Assembly: GCF_014202635.1 (NCBI RefSeq)
Contig: NZ_JACHHD010000011.1
Coordinates: forward strand, 1-64,000
Length of the DNA stretch: 64,000 bases
From: Faecalicoccus acidiformans
GTDB lineage: Bacteria > Bacillota_I > Bacilli_A > Erysipelotrichales > Erysipelotrichaceae
Direction: 5' to 3'
Position numbers and translations under genes: made by a program. Numbering within the stretch: the first letter of the stretch is position 1; every line of letters begins with the position of its first letter. The notes under the pieces are model-generated. The model was not told where the DNA came from, made no database searches, and saw nothing but the letters and a program-made list of their open reading frames with translations. This document shows, piece by piece, positions 51,842 through 61,198 of this stretch.

Positions 51842-52866
51842 TTCATCACCTCCACCTGTACTTGATTATTTTCACATAATTGTAAAGCCTTTTGCATATT
51901 TTCTTTTTTTCCTGTTAAAACACAAATCAAAGTACCAAATGGAACATCATGCACAATTTCAACATTTCCGAAAATGATTGAACAATCGACATTGTATTCT
52001 CTAGAAATCGTTGAAATCAAAGCCTCTTTTGTATTCCCACTTTGATAACTTAATTTCACTAACGTCTGATTGGAATCGATTTGAACAAGAGGGTGTTCAT
52101 TTTCCAAAAGCTCATTAATCTTTCCCAGATTGTTGGTTGTGTTGATAAAATTCTTAGTGACCGGCATTGAAGGATGTGAAAATACTTCAACGATATTCCC
52201 TTCTTCTACAACTTTGCCATTCTCCATAACAGCGACTCGATCACAAATATCTTTGACAACAGCCATTTCATGAGTAATTAAGATGACGGTAAGGTTTAAT
52301 TCTTTGTTGATACGGCGAATGAGTTGCAGGATCTGTTGTGTGGTATGGGGATCCAAGGCTGAAGTTGCTTCATCACATAGAAGAACCTTCGGCCTGGTAG
52401 CTAAAGCTCTGGCTATCGCTACCCGTTGTTTTTGCCCTCCGCTTAGTTGTGACGGATAAGAATCTTTACGATCTTTCAACTCGATCAATTCTAATAAAGA
52501 ATTTACACGTCTTTGAATCTCGTCTTCTTTCATTTTCATGTGACGCAAAGGAAACGCAATGTTTTCAAAAACAGTTCGGGAACGCATCAGATTAAAATGC
52601 TGAAAAATCATTCCCATTTCTTGTCTTTTTAACCGTAATTCTTTTTCGCTTAATTTGAGAAGATCTTTGTCATCAAAATAAACGGCGCCTTGTTCTGGTT
52701 TCTCTAACAAGTTGATACAGCGTACGAGTGTAGACTTACCTGCTCCAGAAAATCCAATGATTCCAAAGATTTCACCATCTTGGATCTCAAGACTGACATC
52801 TCTTACGGCATGAACATTTCCATTTCGAGTCTGAAAGGTTTTTGTTACATGTTCTAACTTGATCAT
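51838..52866 (-). CDS. metN: Methionine ABC transporter ATPase
   Basis: 342 residues. Walker A 'GFSGAGKSTLVR', Q-loop 'MIFQHFNLM', signature 'LSGGQKQRVAIARAL', Walker B 'VLLCDEATSALDPHT', followed by the C-terminal NIL domain (about 265-340) that binds methionine and inhibits the pump when the cell is replete. The ATG at 52866 is right after the T-box leader. First gene of metNIQ. Confidence 0.96.
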   Translation of the reverse strand: MIKLEHVTKTFQTRNGNVHAVRDVSLEIQDGEIFGIIGFSGAGKSTLVRCINLLEKPEQGAVYFDDKDLLKLSEKELRLKRQEMGMIFQHFNLMRSRTVFENIAFPLRHMKMKEDEIQRRVNSLLELIELKDRKDSYPSQLSGGQKQRVAIARALATRPKVLLCDEATSALDPHTTQQILQLIRRINKELNLTVILITHEMAVVKDICDRVAVMENGKVVEEGNIVEVFSHPSMPVTKNFINTTNNLGKINELLENEHPLVQIDSNQTLVKLSYQSGNTKEALISTISREYNVDCSIIFGNVEIVHDVPFGTLICVLTGKKENMQKALQLCENNQVQVEVMK

Positions 52867-52884
52867 TCTGTCTTTCCTTTCTAA

Positions 52885-53150
52885 AATAAAAAAACTTTCA
52901 TCCGTTATAGGACGAAAGTTGAACTTCGTGTTACCACCTATATTCGTAAAATGATCGCTCATTTTACCTCATCAAGTACAAACATACTCTATCACGATAA
53001 CGGGTGAACCCGTCAAAGTCTAAATATCGACTTTGCAACTCCAAGACCATGTTCCCTAACAACCTCTTTATCCTCTTTCAGCGCTCAAGGACTCTCTTAT
53101 TAAAGAAATACGATAGGTACTCTTCTCTTCAACATCATTTATGCATAGAT
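52885..53150 (-). promoter_or_regulatory. T-box leader of metNIQ (Met specifier)
   Basis: Minus strand: specifier ATG (53050-53048) in GGGAACATGGTC, T-box core ATAGGTGGTAACACG (about 52927-52942), terminator AACTTTCGTCC...GGATGAAAGTT followed by TTTTTTT (52886-52920). Methionine uptake is thus switched on by uncharged tRNA-Met and not by a SAM riboswitch. Confidence 0.93.
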
Positions 53151-53202
53151 AATATCAACGTCATGAAAGAATGTCAATCGTTTTCTGAAAAGTTTTCAGC
53201 CA

Positions 53203-53928
53203 CTAACAAACCATCCACTGTGGATAAAATTGAATTCCGTTCTTAATCATTCTGTGAATCAAAGGTCTGCCAATGGTTTGAAAATAATGCTCGATCGTCG
53301 GAACTTGTAAAATCAAGATATCTGCACATTTTCCAATTTCTAAACTCCCGCGATCGTTTAGATTAAAATCTTTAGCCGGTAAAGAAGTCATTCCTTCTAA
53401 TAAAGTTTTAGAACTCACCTGCATCATCGTAAAGAGATAGTGACAGATAGGCTGAAAGGAATAAACGTACCGATTTAAAGATCCGAAACCACAAGAGAGT
53501 AAGAAATGTTCCGGTTTGTGTTTTAAATAATCCGTTTCGGTTTCAATCAATGGGTAAGTACTCTTCTTCTTGATTAAAAAAACATCTTGCGTAAGCTCTT
53601 TTCTTTGCACTTTCGGATCGTAAGTCAATAAAGTCAAGATTCCATTTTGAGACATGGCATACAATGCCGCATTATTCTCACGCAATTGATCGCCTAAACG
53701 AACATTACGGAAGCCTTGATAATGACAGTCAATCATGGCCGGTATCACTGTCTCTCCAACAGCATCAATGACACGAGTCGTTGGATCGATCCATTTCATA
53801 TAAGATCCTGTCCCGATATCAATGATCTTATCATGATGAATTGCGATAAAGGCATGTTTCAATACTCTAAACAAGGAATCACACGTATAACAGTTTTCAA
53901 TATTTTTAATTAAAAGTGTCGCTTTCAT
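53203..53928 (-). CDS. Degenerate HutI-like amidohydrolase
   Basis: 241 residues against about 400-420 for imidazolonepropionase. The N-terminal composite domain ('LLIKNIENCYTC', 'DKIIDIGTG') and the C-terminal part ('DFNLNDRGSLEIGKCADILILQVPTIEHYFQTIG') look like HutI. Between them most of the TIM barrel is missing, and the HxH metal motif is reduced to 'DCHYQ'. No other hut gene is near. It has no in-frame stop, so it seems maintained as a non-catalytic or re-purposed protein, or is an in-frame deletion relic. No good ribosome site; TATAAT lies about 23 bases before the ATG. Confidence 0.65.
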   Translation of the reverse strand: MKATLLIKNIENCYTCDSLFRVLKHAFIAIHHDKIIDIGTGSYMKWIDPTTRVIDAVGETVIPAMIDCHYQGFRNVRLGDQLRENNAALYAMSQNGILTLLTYDPKVQRKELTQDVFLIKKKSTYPLIETETDYLKHKPEHFLLSCGFGSLNRYVYSFQPICHYLFTMMQVSSKTLLEGMTSLPAKDFNLNDRGSLEIGKCADILILQVPTIEHYFQTIGRPLIHRMIKNGIQFYPQWMVC

Positions 53929-53979
53929 AAATAAATTTGCCTATAATTCATTATATACAAAAAATGCTCAAAATGTGAG

Positions 53980-54669
53980 GTGAGTTACATGTTTTCATTT
54001 AACAGAAAAAAGAAAAAAGCACTAATACTCACAATTCACGGATTTGGAAAACAGAGACATCAGGAATTTGACTTACTTTGCCGATATCTGAAAGAGAGTG
54101 GCTGGGATAGCATACAATTTGATATCTATTCTCTTAAAAATCCTGAAGATGCTAATCTTGAACAATGGATCAAACGTTGTGAAGAACAGATGCGCTCAGC
54201 TCTGAAACTTAAAAAACCCGTGATCTTGGTTGGTTTTTCTATGGGTGGCGTTATTGCCAGCTATCTAGCTAGTGTATTTCCGGTACAAAGTTTGATTTTA
54301 GTAGCACCTGCTTTCCGGTATTTTGATATCCAAAAACTTGGCAGTTATTCTTTGCATGCATTGCGAAAAATTACCGCGAAGGAAAAAAACGTCCCCAGTT
54401 CATTACAAACTCGAACATTCATGGATCTTGTCGATCAGTATAAAGATTCTATTTATCATGTTACATGTCCCGTTTTGATTCTACATGGTACAAAAGATGA
54501 AGTGATTCCTTATGAGAGTTCACAATCCATTTACTATGACTTGAACACACAAAAAAAATGCCTCCTTCTAATTGAAGGAGGAAAGCATCGCATGCTGTAT
54601 GATGGACTTGGTCACGAGAAACCATGTTTCAAGATCATAGAATCCATGTTAAATGATGAACTCTTGTGA
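53980..54669 (+). CDS. Alpha/beta hydrolase
   Basis: 229-residue serine hydrolase. Nucleophile elbow 'LVGFSMGGVIAS' near residue 86, oxyanion 'TIHGFGKQRH', acid in 'LILHGTKDEVIPYE', and His in 'GGKHRMLYDG'. Resembles small esterases/carboxylesterases; substrate unknown. GAGGTGAG precedes the ATG. Its stop codon is adjacent to that of convergent pncB, and its 3' coding part contains the terminator used by the opposite strand. Confidence 0.87.
   Translation: MSYMFSFNRKKKKALILTIHGFGKQRHQEFDLLCRYLKESGWDSIQFDIYSLKNPEDANLEQWIKRCEEQMRSALKLKKPVILVGFSMGGVIASYLASVFPVQSLILVAPAFRYFDIQKLGSYSLHALRKITAKEKNVPSSLQTRTFMDLVDQYKDSIYHVTCPVLILHGTKDEVIPYESSQSIYYDLNTQKKCLLLIEGGKHRMLYDGLGHEKPCFKIIESMLNDELL
54550..54582 (-). 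terminator. pncB terminator inside the convergent hydrolase gene
   Basis: Minus strand CCTCCTTC (54581-54574), loop AATTA, GAAGGAGG (54568-54561), then CA and TTTTTTTT (54558-54551): a strong intrinsic terminator about 90 bases past the pncB stop and wholly within the hydrolase coding sequence. Confidence 0.8.
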
Positions 54670-56115
54670 TTATTTATGCTCGTTCAACAACTGCAGCTTG
54701 AGATCGAGCAGTTTTTTTGTAAGATCCACATAATACTCTTGGGGGTATGCGAAACGCTTGATCTCTTCCCAAATCGTATCTAATTCACGTTTCGAATATT
54801 CCCGGATCCCATCCAAGCTAGGACACTGATATACGACCTGTCCTCGCTTAAAAATAGGGACTAAAAGTTCCCGCAATTCATAAGTTCCGCCCGGAATCAC
54901 TTTATATTTCCATCGCGACATCGGATGATAAATCGTCAAATCTTCGTTTTCATCAAATTTTTCATCCACGAGTGCCAATAAATCCGCTTGCGCCATTCCT
55001 GTTTCATGATCATAAATTCGGTACACTGTTTTCATCCCTGGATTAGTTACTTTTTCAACATTGTCGCTGATTTTTATTTTAGGAATCATCTCTCCATCTT
55101 TTTCAATCGCAACCAGTTTATAAACGCCGCCAAAAACCGGAGAATTTTTTGAACAAATCAAATTTTCTCCTACGCCAAAAGAATCAATCTTTGCGCCTTG
55201 TTGATGAATCAGTGATTCAATCACATACTCATCCAATGAATTTGAAACGACAATACCACAATCCTGCATTCCATTTTGATCTAATTCTTTACGCACTTGT
55301 TTAGAAAGATAAGCCATGTCACCTGAATCAATACGAACGCCTTTTAAACGATAACCGTTCGGCTCCAAATAATCCTTTGCGACACGAATGGCATTTTTAA
55401 TACCACTTTTAAGAGTGCTGTATGTATCAATCAATAGGGTGCAATTATTTGGATATGTTTTAGCGTAATACAAGAAAGCATCGTACTCTGTTGAAAAACT
55501 CTGAATAAAAGAATGAGCCATCGTTCCTAAAACCGGAAGGCCGTATTCCTTGCCGGCATATGTTGTGGCAGAACCCACACAACCGGCAATATAAGCAGCG
55601 CGTGCTCCATAAATGGCTGCATCAAAATTATGAGCTCGTCTAGCCCCAAACTCCATGACTGCCCGTCCCTCGGAAGCCTGTACGATTCTTCTTGCCTTAG
55701 TTGCGATCAAAGTCTGATGATTCAACGCCAATAACAGGGCAGTTTCAATCAGTTGCGCCTCAATAATGGGCGCTTTTACACGAAGCAGCGGTTCATGAGG
55801 AAAAACAGGTGTTCCTTCAGGGATCGCATAAATATCTCCTGTAAAGTGAATGGTGCTCAAATAATCTAAAAAATCATTGGAGAACATCTGTAAAGAGCGT
55901 AAATACTCAATATCTTCTTTTTCAAAATGTAAGTTTTTAACGTATTCGATCACCTGTTCGAGTCCGCAAAAAAGACACAAGCCTCCATTATCCGGATTGT
56001 TTCGATAAAACAAATCAAAGACAACTTCCTGATTTTTATCTTGATTAAAATAACATTGACTCATCGTGAGCTCATAAAAGTCCATAACAAGACTTAGATT
56101 CCGCAGTTCTTTCAT
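54670..56115 (-). CDS. pncB: Nicotinate phosphoribosyltransferase
   Basis: Makes nicotinate mononucleotide from nicotinate and PRPP in NAD salvage. 481 residues, the long Gram-positive type. 'LTMSQCYFNQDKNQEVVFDLFYRNNP' at the front, 'EFGARRAHNFDAAIYGARAAYIAG' with PRPP contacts, 'GTMAHSFIQSF' with the phosphorylated-His region, 'LKGVRIDSGDMAYLSKQVR', 'GVGENLICS'. Starts one base after the pncA-like stop, in the same operon. Confidence 0.95.
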   Translation of the reverse strand: MKELRNLSLVMDFYELTMSQCYFNQDKNQEVVFDLFYRNNPDNGGLCLFCGLEQVIEYVKNLHFEKEDIEYLRSLQMFSNDFLDYLSTIHFTGDIYAIPEGTPVFPHEPLLRVKAPIIEAQLIETALLLALNHQTLIATKARRIVQASEGRAVMEFGARRAHNFDAAIYGARAAYIAGCVGSATTYAGKEYGLPVLGTMAHSFIQSFSTEYDAFLYYAKTYPNNCTLLIDTYSTLKSGIKNAIRVAKDYLEPNGYRLKGVRIDSGDMAYLSKQVRKELDQNGMQDCGIVVSNSLDEYVIESLIHQQGAKIDSFGVGENLICSKNSPVFGGVYKLVAIEKDGEMIPKIKISDNVEKVTNPGMKTVYRIYDHETGMAQADLLALVDEKFDENEDLTIYHPMSRWKYKVIPGGTYELRELLVPIFKRGQVVYQCPSLDGIREYSKRELDTIWEEIKRFAYPQEYYVDLTKKLLDLKLQLLNEHK

Positions 56116-56724
56116 TTAGTCCTCCCTAATATGAGATACAACCATGATCCCATTCATTTTCATATTCGCTAACGCAAACCGGTTCCAATCATAAGCATCA
56201 TGTACATCCGGGATATGATAGGTATCAACACAATCGACCGGCAAGATGATTCGATTACAGCGATCATATTCATTCAGCCAGGCGTTTAAACTCAGCGCAA
56301 ATTGAAGAATACATAAATCCGTGCAACATCCAGTGATCACAATATCCGAATGGTTGTCCAACAAAGGTATTATTTTAGAAAAGCCTTTGGCATGGAATGT
56401 ATTTGTACTATTTTTATATAAAACATCCTTAACATACGGACAAAGCTCATCAATGACCTTAGATTCTTCACTTTCAGTAATACAATGAGGCGGATACGAT
56501 TGAAACTCTCTGGCATTCTGAGAATGTGAATCACAAACAAACCATCGAGGTCCGGAAAGTTCCTTTAACAATTTCTGAATATTTGGGGTAATTGAATTGA
56601 TTTCAAGATCGTGCAAAGGACCGTTTTTCACAAAGCCGTTGATCATATCCACCACAAATAAGATGGGGCTTTTGATTTCATTGACTGAAATTGATTCATA
56701 GAGATTATCTTTTACTCTTGCCAT
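56116..56724 (-). CDS. Isochorismatase-family hydrolase, probable nicotinamidase
   Basis: 202 residues. Cysteine hydrolase fold with 'LFVVDMINGFVKNGPLHD' (catalytic Asp), a central Lys ('VLYKNSTNTF') and 'IVITGCCTDLCILQFAL' (catalytic Cys). Adjacent to pncB, so nicotinamide to nicotinate is the natural assignment (PncA function). It follows the recA terminator directly, with AGGAGG before the ATG. Confidence 0.88.
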   Translation of the reverse strand: MARVKDNLYESISVNEIKSPILFVVDMINGFVKNGPLHDLEINSITPNIQKLLKELSGPRWFVCDSHSQNAREFQSYPPHCITESEESKVIDELCPYVKDVLYKNSTNTFHAKGFSKIIPLLDNHSDIVITGCCTDLCILQFALSLNAWLNEYDRCNRIILPVDCVDTYHIPDVHDAYDWNRFALANMKMNGIMVVSHIRED

Positions 56725-56739
56725 AGATGTTCCTCCTAG

Positions 56740-56768
56740 AAAAAAAGAAGTTCTATTCCTGAACTTCT
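56740..56768 (-). terminator. Terminator after recA
   Basis: Minus strand AGAAGTTC-AGGAATA-GAACTTCT followed by TTTTTTC; the recA stop is in the loop and the next ribosome site follows the T-run. Confidence 0.82.
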
Positions 56769-57754
56769 TCCGTTGCGTCTTTTAAAAGAGCCTCAAGTTG
56801 GGTCTGAAACTCGGGATTTTGTTTGATATATTGTTTCGCAGCTTCTTTTCCTTGGCCGATCTTCTCACCTTCAAAGCTGTACCAGGCACCGCTTTTTTTC
56901 ACGATATTACGATCGACACACAAATCCAATAATTCAGAAATATAGGAAATTCCTTCTCCATATACAATTTCCAAAACCGCTTGTTTAAAAGGTGGAGCCA
57001 CCTTATTTTTTACGACTTTGACTCGTACTTTGTTGCCAACGATATCCGTTCCATTTTTGATAACGTCTGCTTTACGAATATCGATGCGGACAGAACTATA
57101 AAATTTTAGAGCTCGCCCGCCTGGAGTTGTTTCAGGATTTCCATATACGATTCCAACTTTTTCGCGTAACTGATTAATAAAGATTGCCGTACATTCATTA
57201 TGATTCATGATACCAGCTAATTTTCGCATGGCTTTGGACATCATACGGGCCTGTGATCCAACTTGCTGATCACCCATTTCTCCATCGAGTTCAACCTGAG
57301 GAACCAATGCGGCGACACTATCCACAACGACAAGATCCACCGCCCCGCTTTCGATCAACATCAACATAATGTTCAATCCTTGCTCACCAGAATCAGGCTG
57401 TGACAAAATGAGCTCATCGATATTAACTCCTAAATTGCGGGCATAAATAGGATCGATTGCATTTTCTGCATCAATAAAAGCGGCACGACCGCCCATTTTT
57501 TGAACTTGTGCAATGGCATGGAGCGCTAAGGTCGTTTTCCCACTGGATTCCGGGCCAAAAATCTCGATAATACGTCCTTTGGGATATCCTCCAATTCCCA
57601 AAGCCTCATCTAACAACAAGGATCCACTTGGTATGGGTTCCACATCCACGGCTGCTCGATCCCCCAACTTCATAACGGCGCCTTTTCCATACTCCTTCTC
57701 AATTTCATGAAGGACATCATCTAACAGTTTATCTTTATTTTCTTCTTTAGGCAT
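56753..57754 (-). CDS. recA: Recombinase RecA
   Basis: Strand-exchange ATPase and SOS co-protease. 333 residues from the ATG at 57754 (AGGAG site). Walker A '[13 protein letters not shown]', '[33 protein letters not shown]', Walker B '[13 protein letters not shown]', loop L2 region '[27 protein letters not shown]'. The start overlaps the cinA end by 8 bases. Last gene of rodZ-pgsA-cinA-recA. Confidence 0.98.
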   Translation of the reverse strand: MPKEENKDKLLDDVLHEIEKEYGKGAVMKLGDRAAVDVEPIPSGSLLLDEALGIGGYPKGRIIEIFGPESSGKTTLALHAIAQVQKMGGRAAFIDAENAIDPIYARNLGVNIDELILSQPDSGEQGLNIMLMLIESGAVDLVVVDSVAALVPQVELDGEMGDQQVGSQARMMSKAMRKLAGIMNHNECTAIFINQLREKVGIVYGNPETTPGGRALKFYSSVRIDIRKADVIKNGTDIVGNKVRVKVVKNKVAPPFKQAVLEIVYGEGISYISELLDLCVDRNIVKKSGAWYSFEGEKIGQGKEAAKQYIKQNPEFQTQLEALLKDATEEVQE

Positions 57755-58235
57755 ATTTTTTCTCCTCATCTTCATTAATGACTTGGATCAGTTTTATGAT
57801 CATATCACTAACAACATTTTCTCTGACTTTATTACGATTCAATCCCATATAATGGAATTCAAAAGTTCGGACTTGAGTTTTTGTTGCGATTGCACAACAA
57901 ACCATTCCGGCAGGTTTATTCTCTAATACGTCCGGTCCAGCATTTCCGGTAAACGACACACAATAATCTACATCCAGGATCTCTCTTGTTTTTTGAGCCA
58001 TTTCACACGCACAAGCAAGAGAAACAACTCCGTCTCGAGCAATTACTTCTGGATCCACATGAACGACATCTGTCTTAATTTGCGTCCAATACGTAACGAT
58101 GCCGCCTTTTAGTGCTCGACTGGCACCAGGAATCGATGCGACAGAAGAAGAAAACAGCCCTGCCGTCAAGCTCTCACATGAACCAATCGTAATATTTTTC
58201 TCCGTACAGATTTTCACAAGCGTTGAAGCATTCAT
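57747..58235 (-). CDS. CinA C-terminal domain, NMN amidohydrolase type (PncC)
   Basis: 162 residues equal only the C-terminal amidohydrolase domain of CinA: '[35 protein letters not shown]', '[10 protein letters not shown]' and '[10 protein letters not shown]'. The N-terminal CinA domain (ADP-ribose pyrophosphatase) is absent, as in stand-alone PncC. It would deamidate nicotinamide mononucleotide and join the nearby NAD salvage genes; the link with recA is the classic competence-operon order. Starts on the pgsA stop (TAATG). Confidence 0.92.
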   Translation of the reverse strand: MNASTLVKICTEKNITIGSCESLTAGLFSSSVASIPGASRALKGGIVTYWTQIKTDVVHVDPEVIARDGVVSLACACEMAQKTREILDVDYCVSFTGNAGPDVLENKPAGMVCCAIATKTQVRTFEFHYMGLNRNKVRENVVSDMIIKLIQVINEDEEKKYA

Positions 58236-58813
58236 TACATACTCTCCAAAACAAAATCTTTGAGCTGTGCAAAATAGATCAAACCACTAAATAAACTCAT
58301 CAAACATGCAAGCCATAATAATATTTGATCTAGCGGAAGTCCAAGATATACAAAAGGCCAATTCTTCAACAGCAAAAAGAGAATTGCAAACATCTGCAAC
58401 ACTGTTTTTGCTTTCCCATATATTCCTGCACTAACAACTTTTCCATGTTGACTGGCTAGCATCCGCAATCCATCAACGATCAAATCCCGGGCAATCATGA
58501 GTAAAACAGCCACAATATTGGCTTGATGCGTATACACTAACAAGATCAGCATCGTATTGACCAACATTTTATCCGCAATGGGATCAAAGAACTTCCCAAA
58601 AGACGTGATCAAATGATACTTTCTGGCAATCTGTCCATCGAACATATCGGTTAAAGAGGCCAGCATAAAAATTAGAAAAGCTAATACATCTCGCAAAGCC
58701 AAACCATTTGTTGCACTGATCACGCAAAAATCTTGCGGAATCACTAAATAGATCAAGACCACTAGCGGAACCATGGCAATACGACCAACGGTCAGTTTAT
58801 TCGGTAAATTCAT
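58235..58813 (-). CDS. pgsA: CDP-diacylglycerol-glycerol-3-phosphate phosphatidyltransferase
   Basis: Makes phosphatidylglycerol phosphate for anionic membrane lipid. 192 residues with about five to six helices and the CDP-alcohol signature 'DMFDGQIARKYHLITSFGKFFDPIADK' (DGxxAR-x8-G-x3-D-x3-D). The ATG at 58813 follows GGAGGAGACTGCTT and overlaps the rodZ end by 17 bases. Confidence 0.95.
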   Translation of the reverse strand: MNLPNKLTVGRIAMVPLVVLIYLVIPQDFCVISATNGLALRDVLAFLIFMLASLTDMFDGQIARKYHLITSFGKFFDPIADKMLVNTMLILLVYTHQANIVAVLLMIARDLIVDGLRMLASQHGKVVSAGIYGKAKTVLQMFAILFLLLKNWPFVYLGLPLDQILLWLACLMSLFSGLIYFAQLKDFVLESM

Positions 58814-59828
58814 AAGCAGTCTCCTCCGCTGCATTTTCATTGACAGCTGTTTGTCCATCCGAACTTGTTTGACTTTCTTGTTCAAGTGTCTCGTTTGAAA
58901 CAACTTCGATATAGAAAGTAGCAGGTGCGCCATAAGCCCAATATGTCGGATTAAAAGTCACATTATTATCGGCAAATGAAAAAGTTGTACCTTCACCGAC
59001 ATAAGTGCCGACTTCGACTGCAATCGTGCAAGGTTCAGTCACTTCAACTTCTTGTTCAAATGTACCCGAATATAATTCGTCCACAGTGCTTTCATCCAAA
59101 GGCACATCATCTTTATAAATGACTACAGTGCTTTCTTCTGGTAATTCTATCTTGATCGTAAACTTTTGTGTAGTTTCTAAAACATTAGACATTTGATATA
59201 TGTTTTCTTCCGGATTCGTTGAGGTTAGAACGATTTCCTGACTTTCTCTTTCCGATTGTCTTTGTTGAGCAAGACGATCTGTCTCTTCTTCTTTTTCACG
59301 CAATTCTTCTTGGCGCAAAGCCTCTTCCTGTGCAGCTTGATTCGAGGAATGTAGATCCATGATAAAATTAAGACCGACAATTAACCCTAGGATCACAACC
59401 CCGCCCACGATCCAAGTTTTAATATTCTTTCTGTTTTTCCATTGAATATTTCTCGATAATGCGGAAATACTCTTCTGATACCGGCTTCGGCCTGGATGTT
59501 TTGAATGCTGTTTTGTTTTTGATTTTCCATTCGGCATTTGTGCAATCAGCTTTTTTTGTGCCTGTGATAAGGCCATCGACCGCTGACGGGCGTAAGCATT
59601 TATATCCGCATCGACTTCATCTTTGATTACGATCCAATTTACCCCAATCGCATCACAATAAGCGTGCACAAAATAACGTACGAAGGAAAAATCATCTGAA
59701 AAAACATCCAGATTATGTTGTTCAATGGCCTGAATATATTGTGGTGCCAGTCGTGTTTGACTTGATACATATTCAATCGATAGATTTAAATCTTGACGTC
59801 TCTGTCTAAGAATATGATAATAGGCCAC
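58797..59828 (-). CDS. RodZ-like helix-turn-helix membrane protein
   Basis: 343 residues. Cytoplasmic HTH_25 domain (about 1-75, 'LRQRRQDLNLSIEYVSSQTRLAPQYIQAIEQHNLDVF'), a basic stretch (about 95-130), one membrane helix (about 137-156), a Glu/Gln/Arg-rich coiled coil (about 160-200) and an extracytoplasmic C-terminal DUF4115-like domain (about 205-310). RodZ links the MreB cytoskeleton to the wall machinery; this is the usual position before pgsA in Bacillota. Starts with GTG after AAGGGGG. Confidence 0.88.
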   Translation of the reverse strand: MAYYHILRQRRQDLNLSIEYVSSQTRLAPQYIQAIEQHNLDVFSDDFSFVRYFVHAYCDAIGVNWIVIKDEVDADINAYARQRSMALSQAQKKLIAQMPNGKSKTKQHSKHPGRSRYQKSISALSRNIQWKNRKNIKTWIVGGVVILGLIVGLNFIMDLHSSNQAAQEEALRQEELREKEEETDRLAQQRQSERESQEIVLTSTNPEENIYQMSNVLETTQKFTIKIELPEESTVVIYKDDVPLDESTVDELYSGTFEQEVEVTEPCTIAVEVGTYVGEGTTFSFADNNVTFNPTYWAYGAPATFYIEVVSNETLEQESQTSSDGQTAVNENAAEETAYEFTE

Positions 59829-59899
59829 TCTTTTTCCCCCTTTAGCCTTTTCATTATAACAAAAAGCAAAACGAATTGTTTAAAATCCAATGAAAAGAT

Positions 59900-61198
59900 T
59901 TATTTTTTTGATTGGATTCTTCGCAAAGAAACGATTGTTTCCACATGCTGTGTTTGTGAAAACATGTCAAATGGCCGGATCCTTTCCACTGCATAAACAG
60001 TTTCAAGATCAGCTATATCTTTTGCTAAGGTACTCGGATTACAAGAAACATACAGAATTTGATCCGGTTGTTTTTTTAGAATTGCCTTTTTCATAGGAGA
60101 ATCCAATCCTGAACGAGGTGGATCTACGATCAATGCATCAACTTTATCAATCTTGGAAAAGAGGCTTGCCGCATCTCCTTGTTTAAAATAGACATGATCA
60201 AATCCATTGTTTTTCGCATTTGCATTTGCATTCTGGACCGCATCATTGATCCATTCAATTCCATAAACTTGTTTCGCTTTAGGAGCGCACAACAAACTCA
60301 TGGCGCCGATACCGCTATAGGCTTCAACCAAACTTTCACATGGTTCGAGCCACTCTCTGACTGTCCGATATAAGTTTTTTGCCTGTGACGTATTTAATTG
60401 GAAAAAAGATCTTGGAAGTAATTTTAATTTTAAATTATCTATATGTAAGATCATATTTCGCTGCCCGCCTAAGAAATTCATCTGTGATCCAAAGATATCG
60501 ACACTGTCATGAATTTTGATACTTTGCCATACAGAGCATACATTCTCTAGGTTCAAAATATCCTGAATCATTGATTGAGAAAAGTGCATTGGCGTACTCA
60601 CTAAAATGATTTGAATCTTCTGTTCAAATTCTTTTATTACGATATGGCGTAATCCTTGTCCGTCGCCTTCTAAACAAGGTACATTGTATTTTCTTAAACA
60701 AATCAACAATTCAGAACGAACACGTTCTAATTCTTTTTCGTGAACTAGACACCGATCTATAGGCAGAAACTTTTGAGTACCCGCTTTAAACATTCCCGTT
60801 TGAATTTCCCCGTTTCTTTTTTGAACGGGTAGTTTACAGCTGTTGCGATAGCCGAAAACTGAATTGTTTTTCACAAGCGGTTCAATTTTCCCGTTATAGT
60901 TCGCATACTTAGCCAAAGCTTGTTTTAAGATAGACGCCTTCATTTGACATTGCCCTTTATAGTTTACATGCATCAGTGCACAACCATCGCATTGCGCATG
61001 AGGGCAAGGCGAAAATCGACGATAACTGCTTGATTTCAACACCTTGATAAGACAAGCATTTGAATAATGTTCAAATCTTTTTTCAATCTTTACATCCACT
61101 AATTCTTCAGGAATCGCTCCCTTGACAAAGACTGGTTTTCGATCTTTAAAACCGATCCCTTCTCCATTGATTCCCCATTTTTTTATATTTAGTTTCAC
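59900..61198 (-). CDS. rlmD: 23S rRNA (uracil-5)-methyltransferase, RlmD/RlmCD type
   Basis: Methylates U at C5 in 23S rRNA (U747/U1939 types). 432 residues. A TRAM-like N-terminal segment, an Fe-S cluster motif 'CPHAQCDGCALMHVNYKGQC', a SAM domain with 'LVEAYSGIGAMSLLCAPKAKQVYGIEW', 'ALIVDPPRSGLD' and 'ILYVSCNPSTLAKDI' with the catalytic Cys. The GTG at 61198 overlaps the rlmA stop (GTGA) and has GGAGG five bases before it, so it is preferred to the ATG four codons earlier. Known homologues in Gram-positives modify both sites. Confidence 0.94.
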   Translation of the reverse strand: MKLNIKKWGINGEGIGFKDRKPVFVKGAIPEELVDVKIEKRFEHYSNACLIKVLKSSSYRRFSPCPHAQCDGCALMHVNYKGQCQMKASILKQALAKYANYNGKIEPLVKNNSVFGYRNSCKLPVQKRNGEIQTGMFKAGTQKFLPIDRCLVHEKELERVRSELLICLRKYNVPCLEGDGQGLRHIVIKEFEQKIQIILVSTPMHFSQSMIQDILNLENVCSVWQSIKIHDSVDIFGSQMNFLGGQRNMILHIDNLKLKLLPRSFFQLNTSQAKNLYRTVREWLEPCESLVEAYSGIGAMSLLCAPKAKQVYGIEWINDAVQNANANAKNNGFDHVYFKQGDAASLFSKIDKVDALIVDPPRSGLDSPMKKAILKKQPDQILYVSCNPSTLAKDIADLETVYAVERIRPFDMFSQTQHVETIVSLRRIQSKK

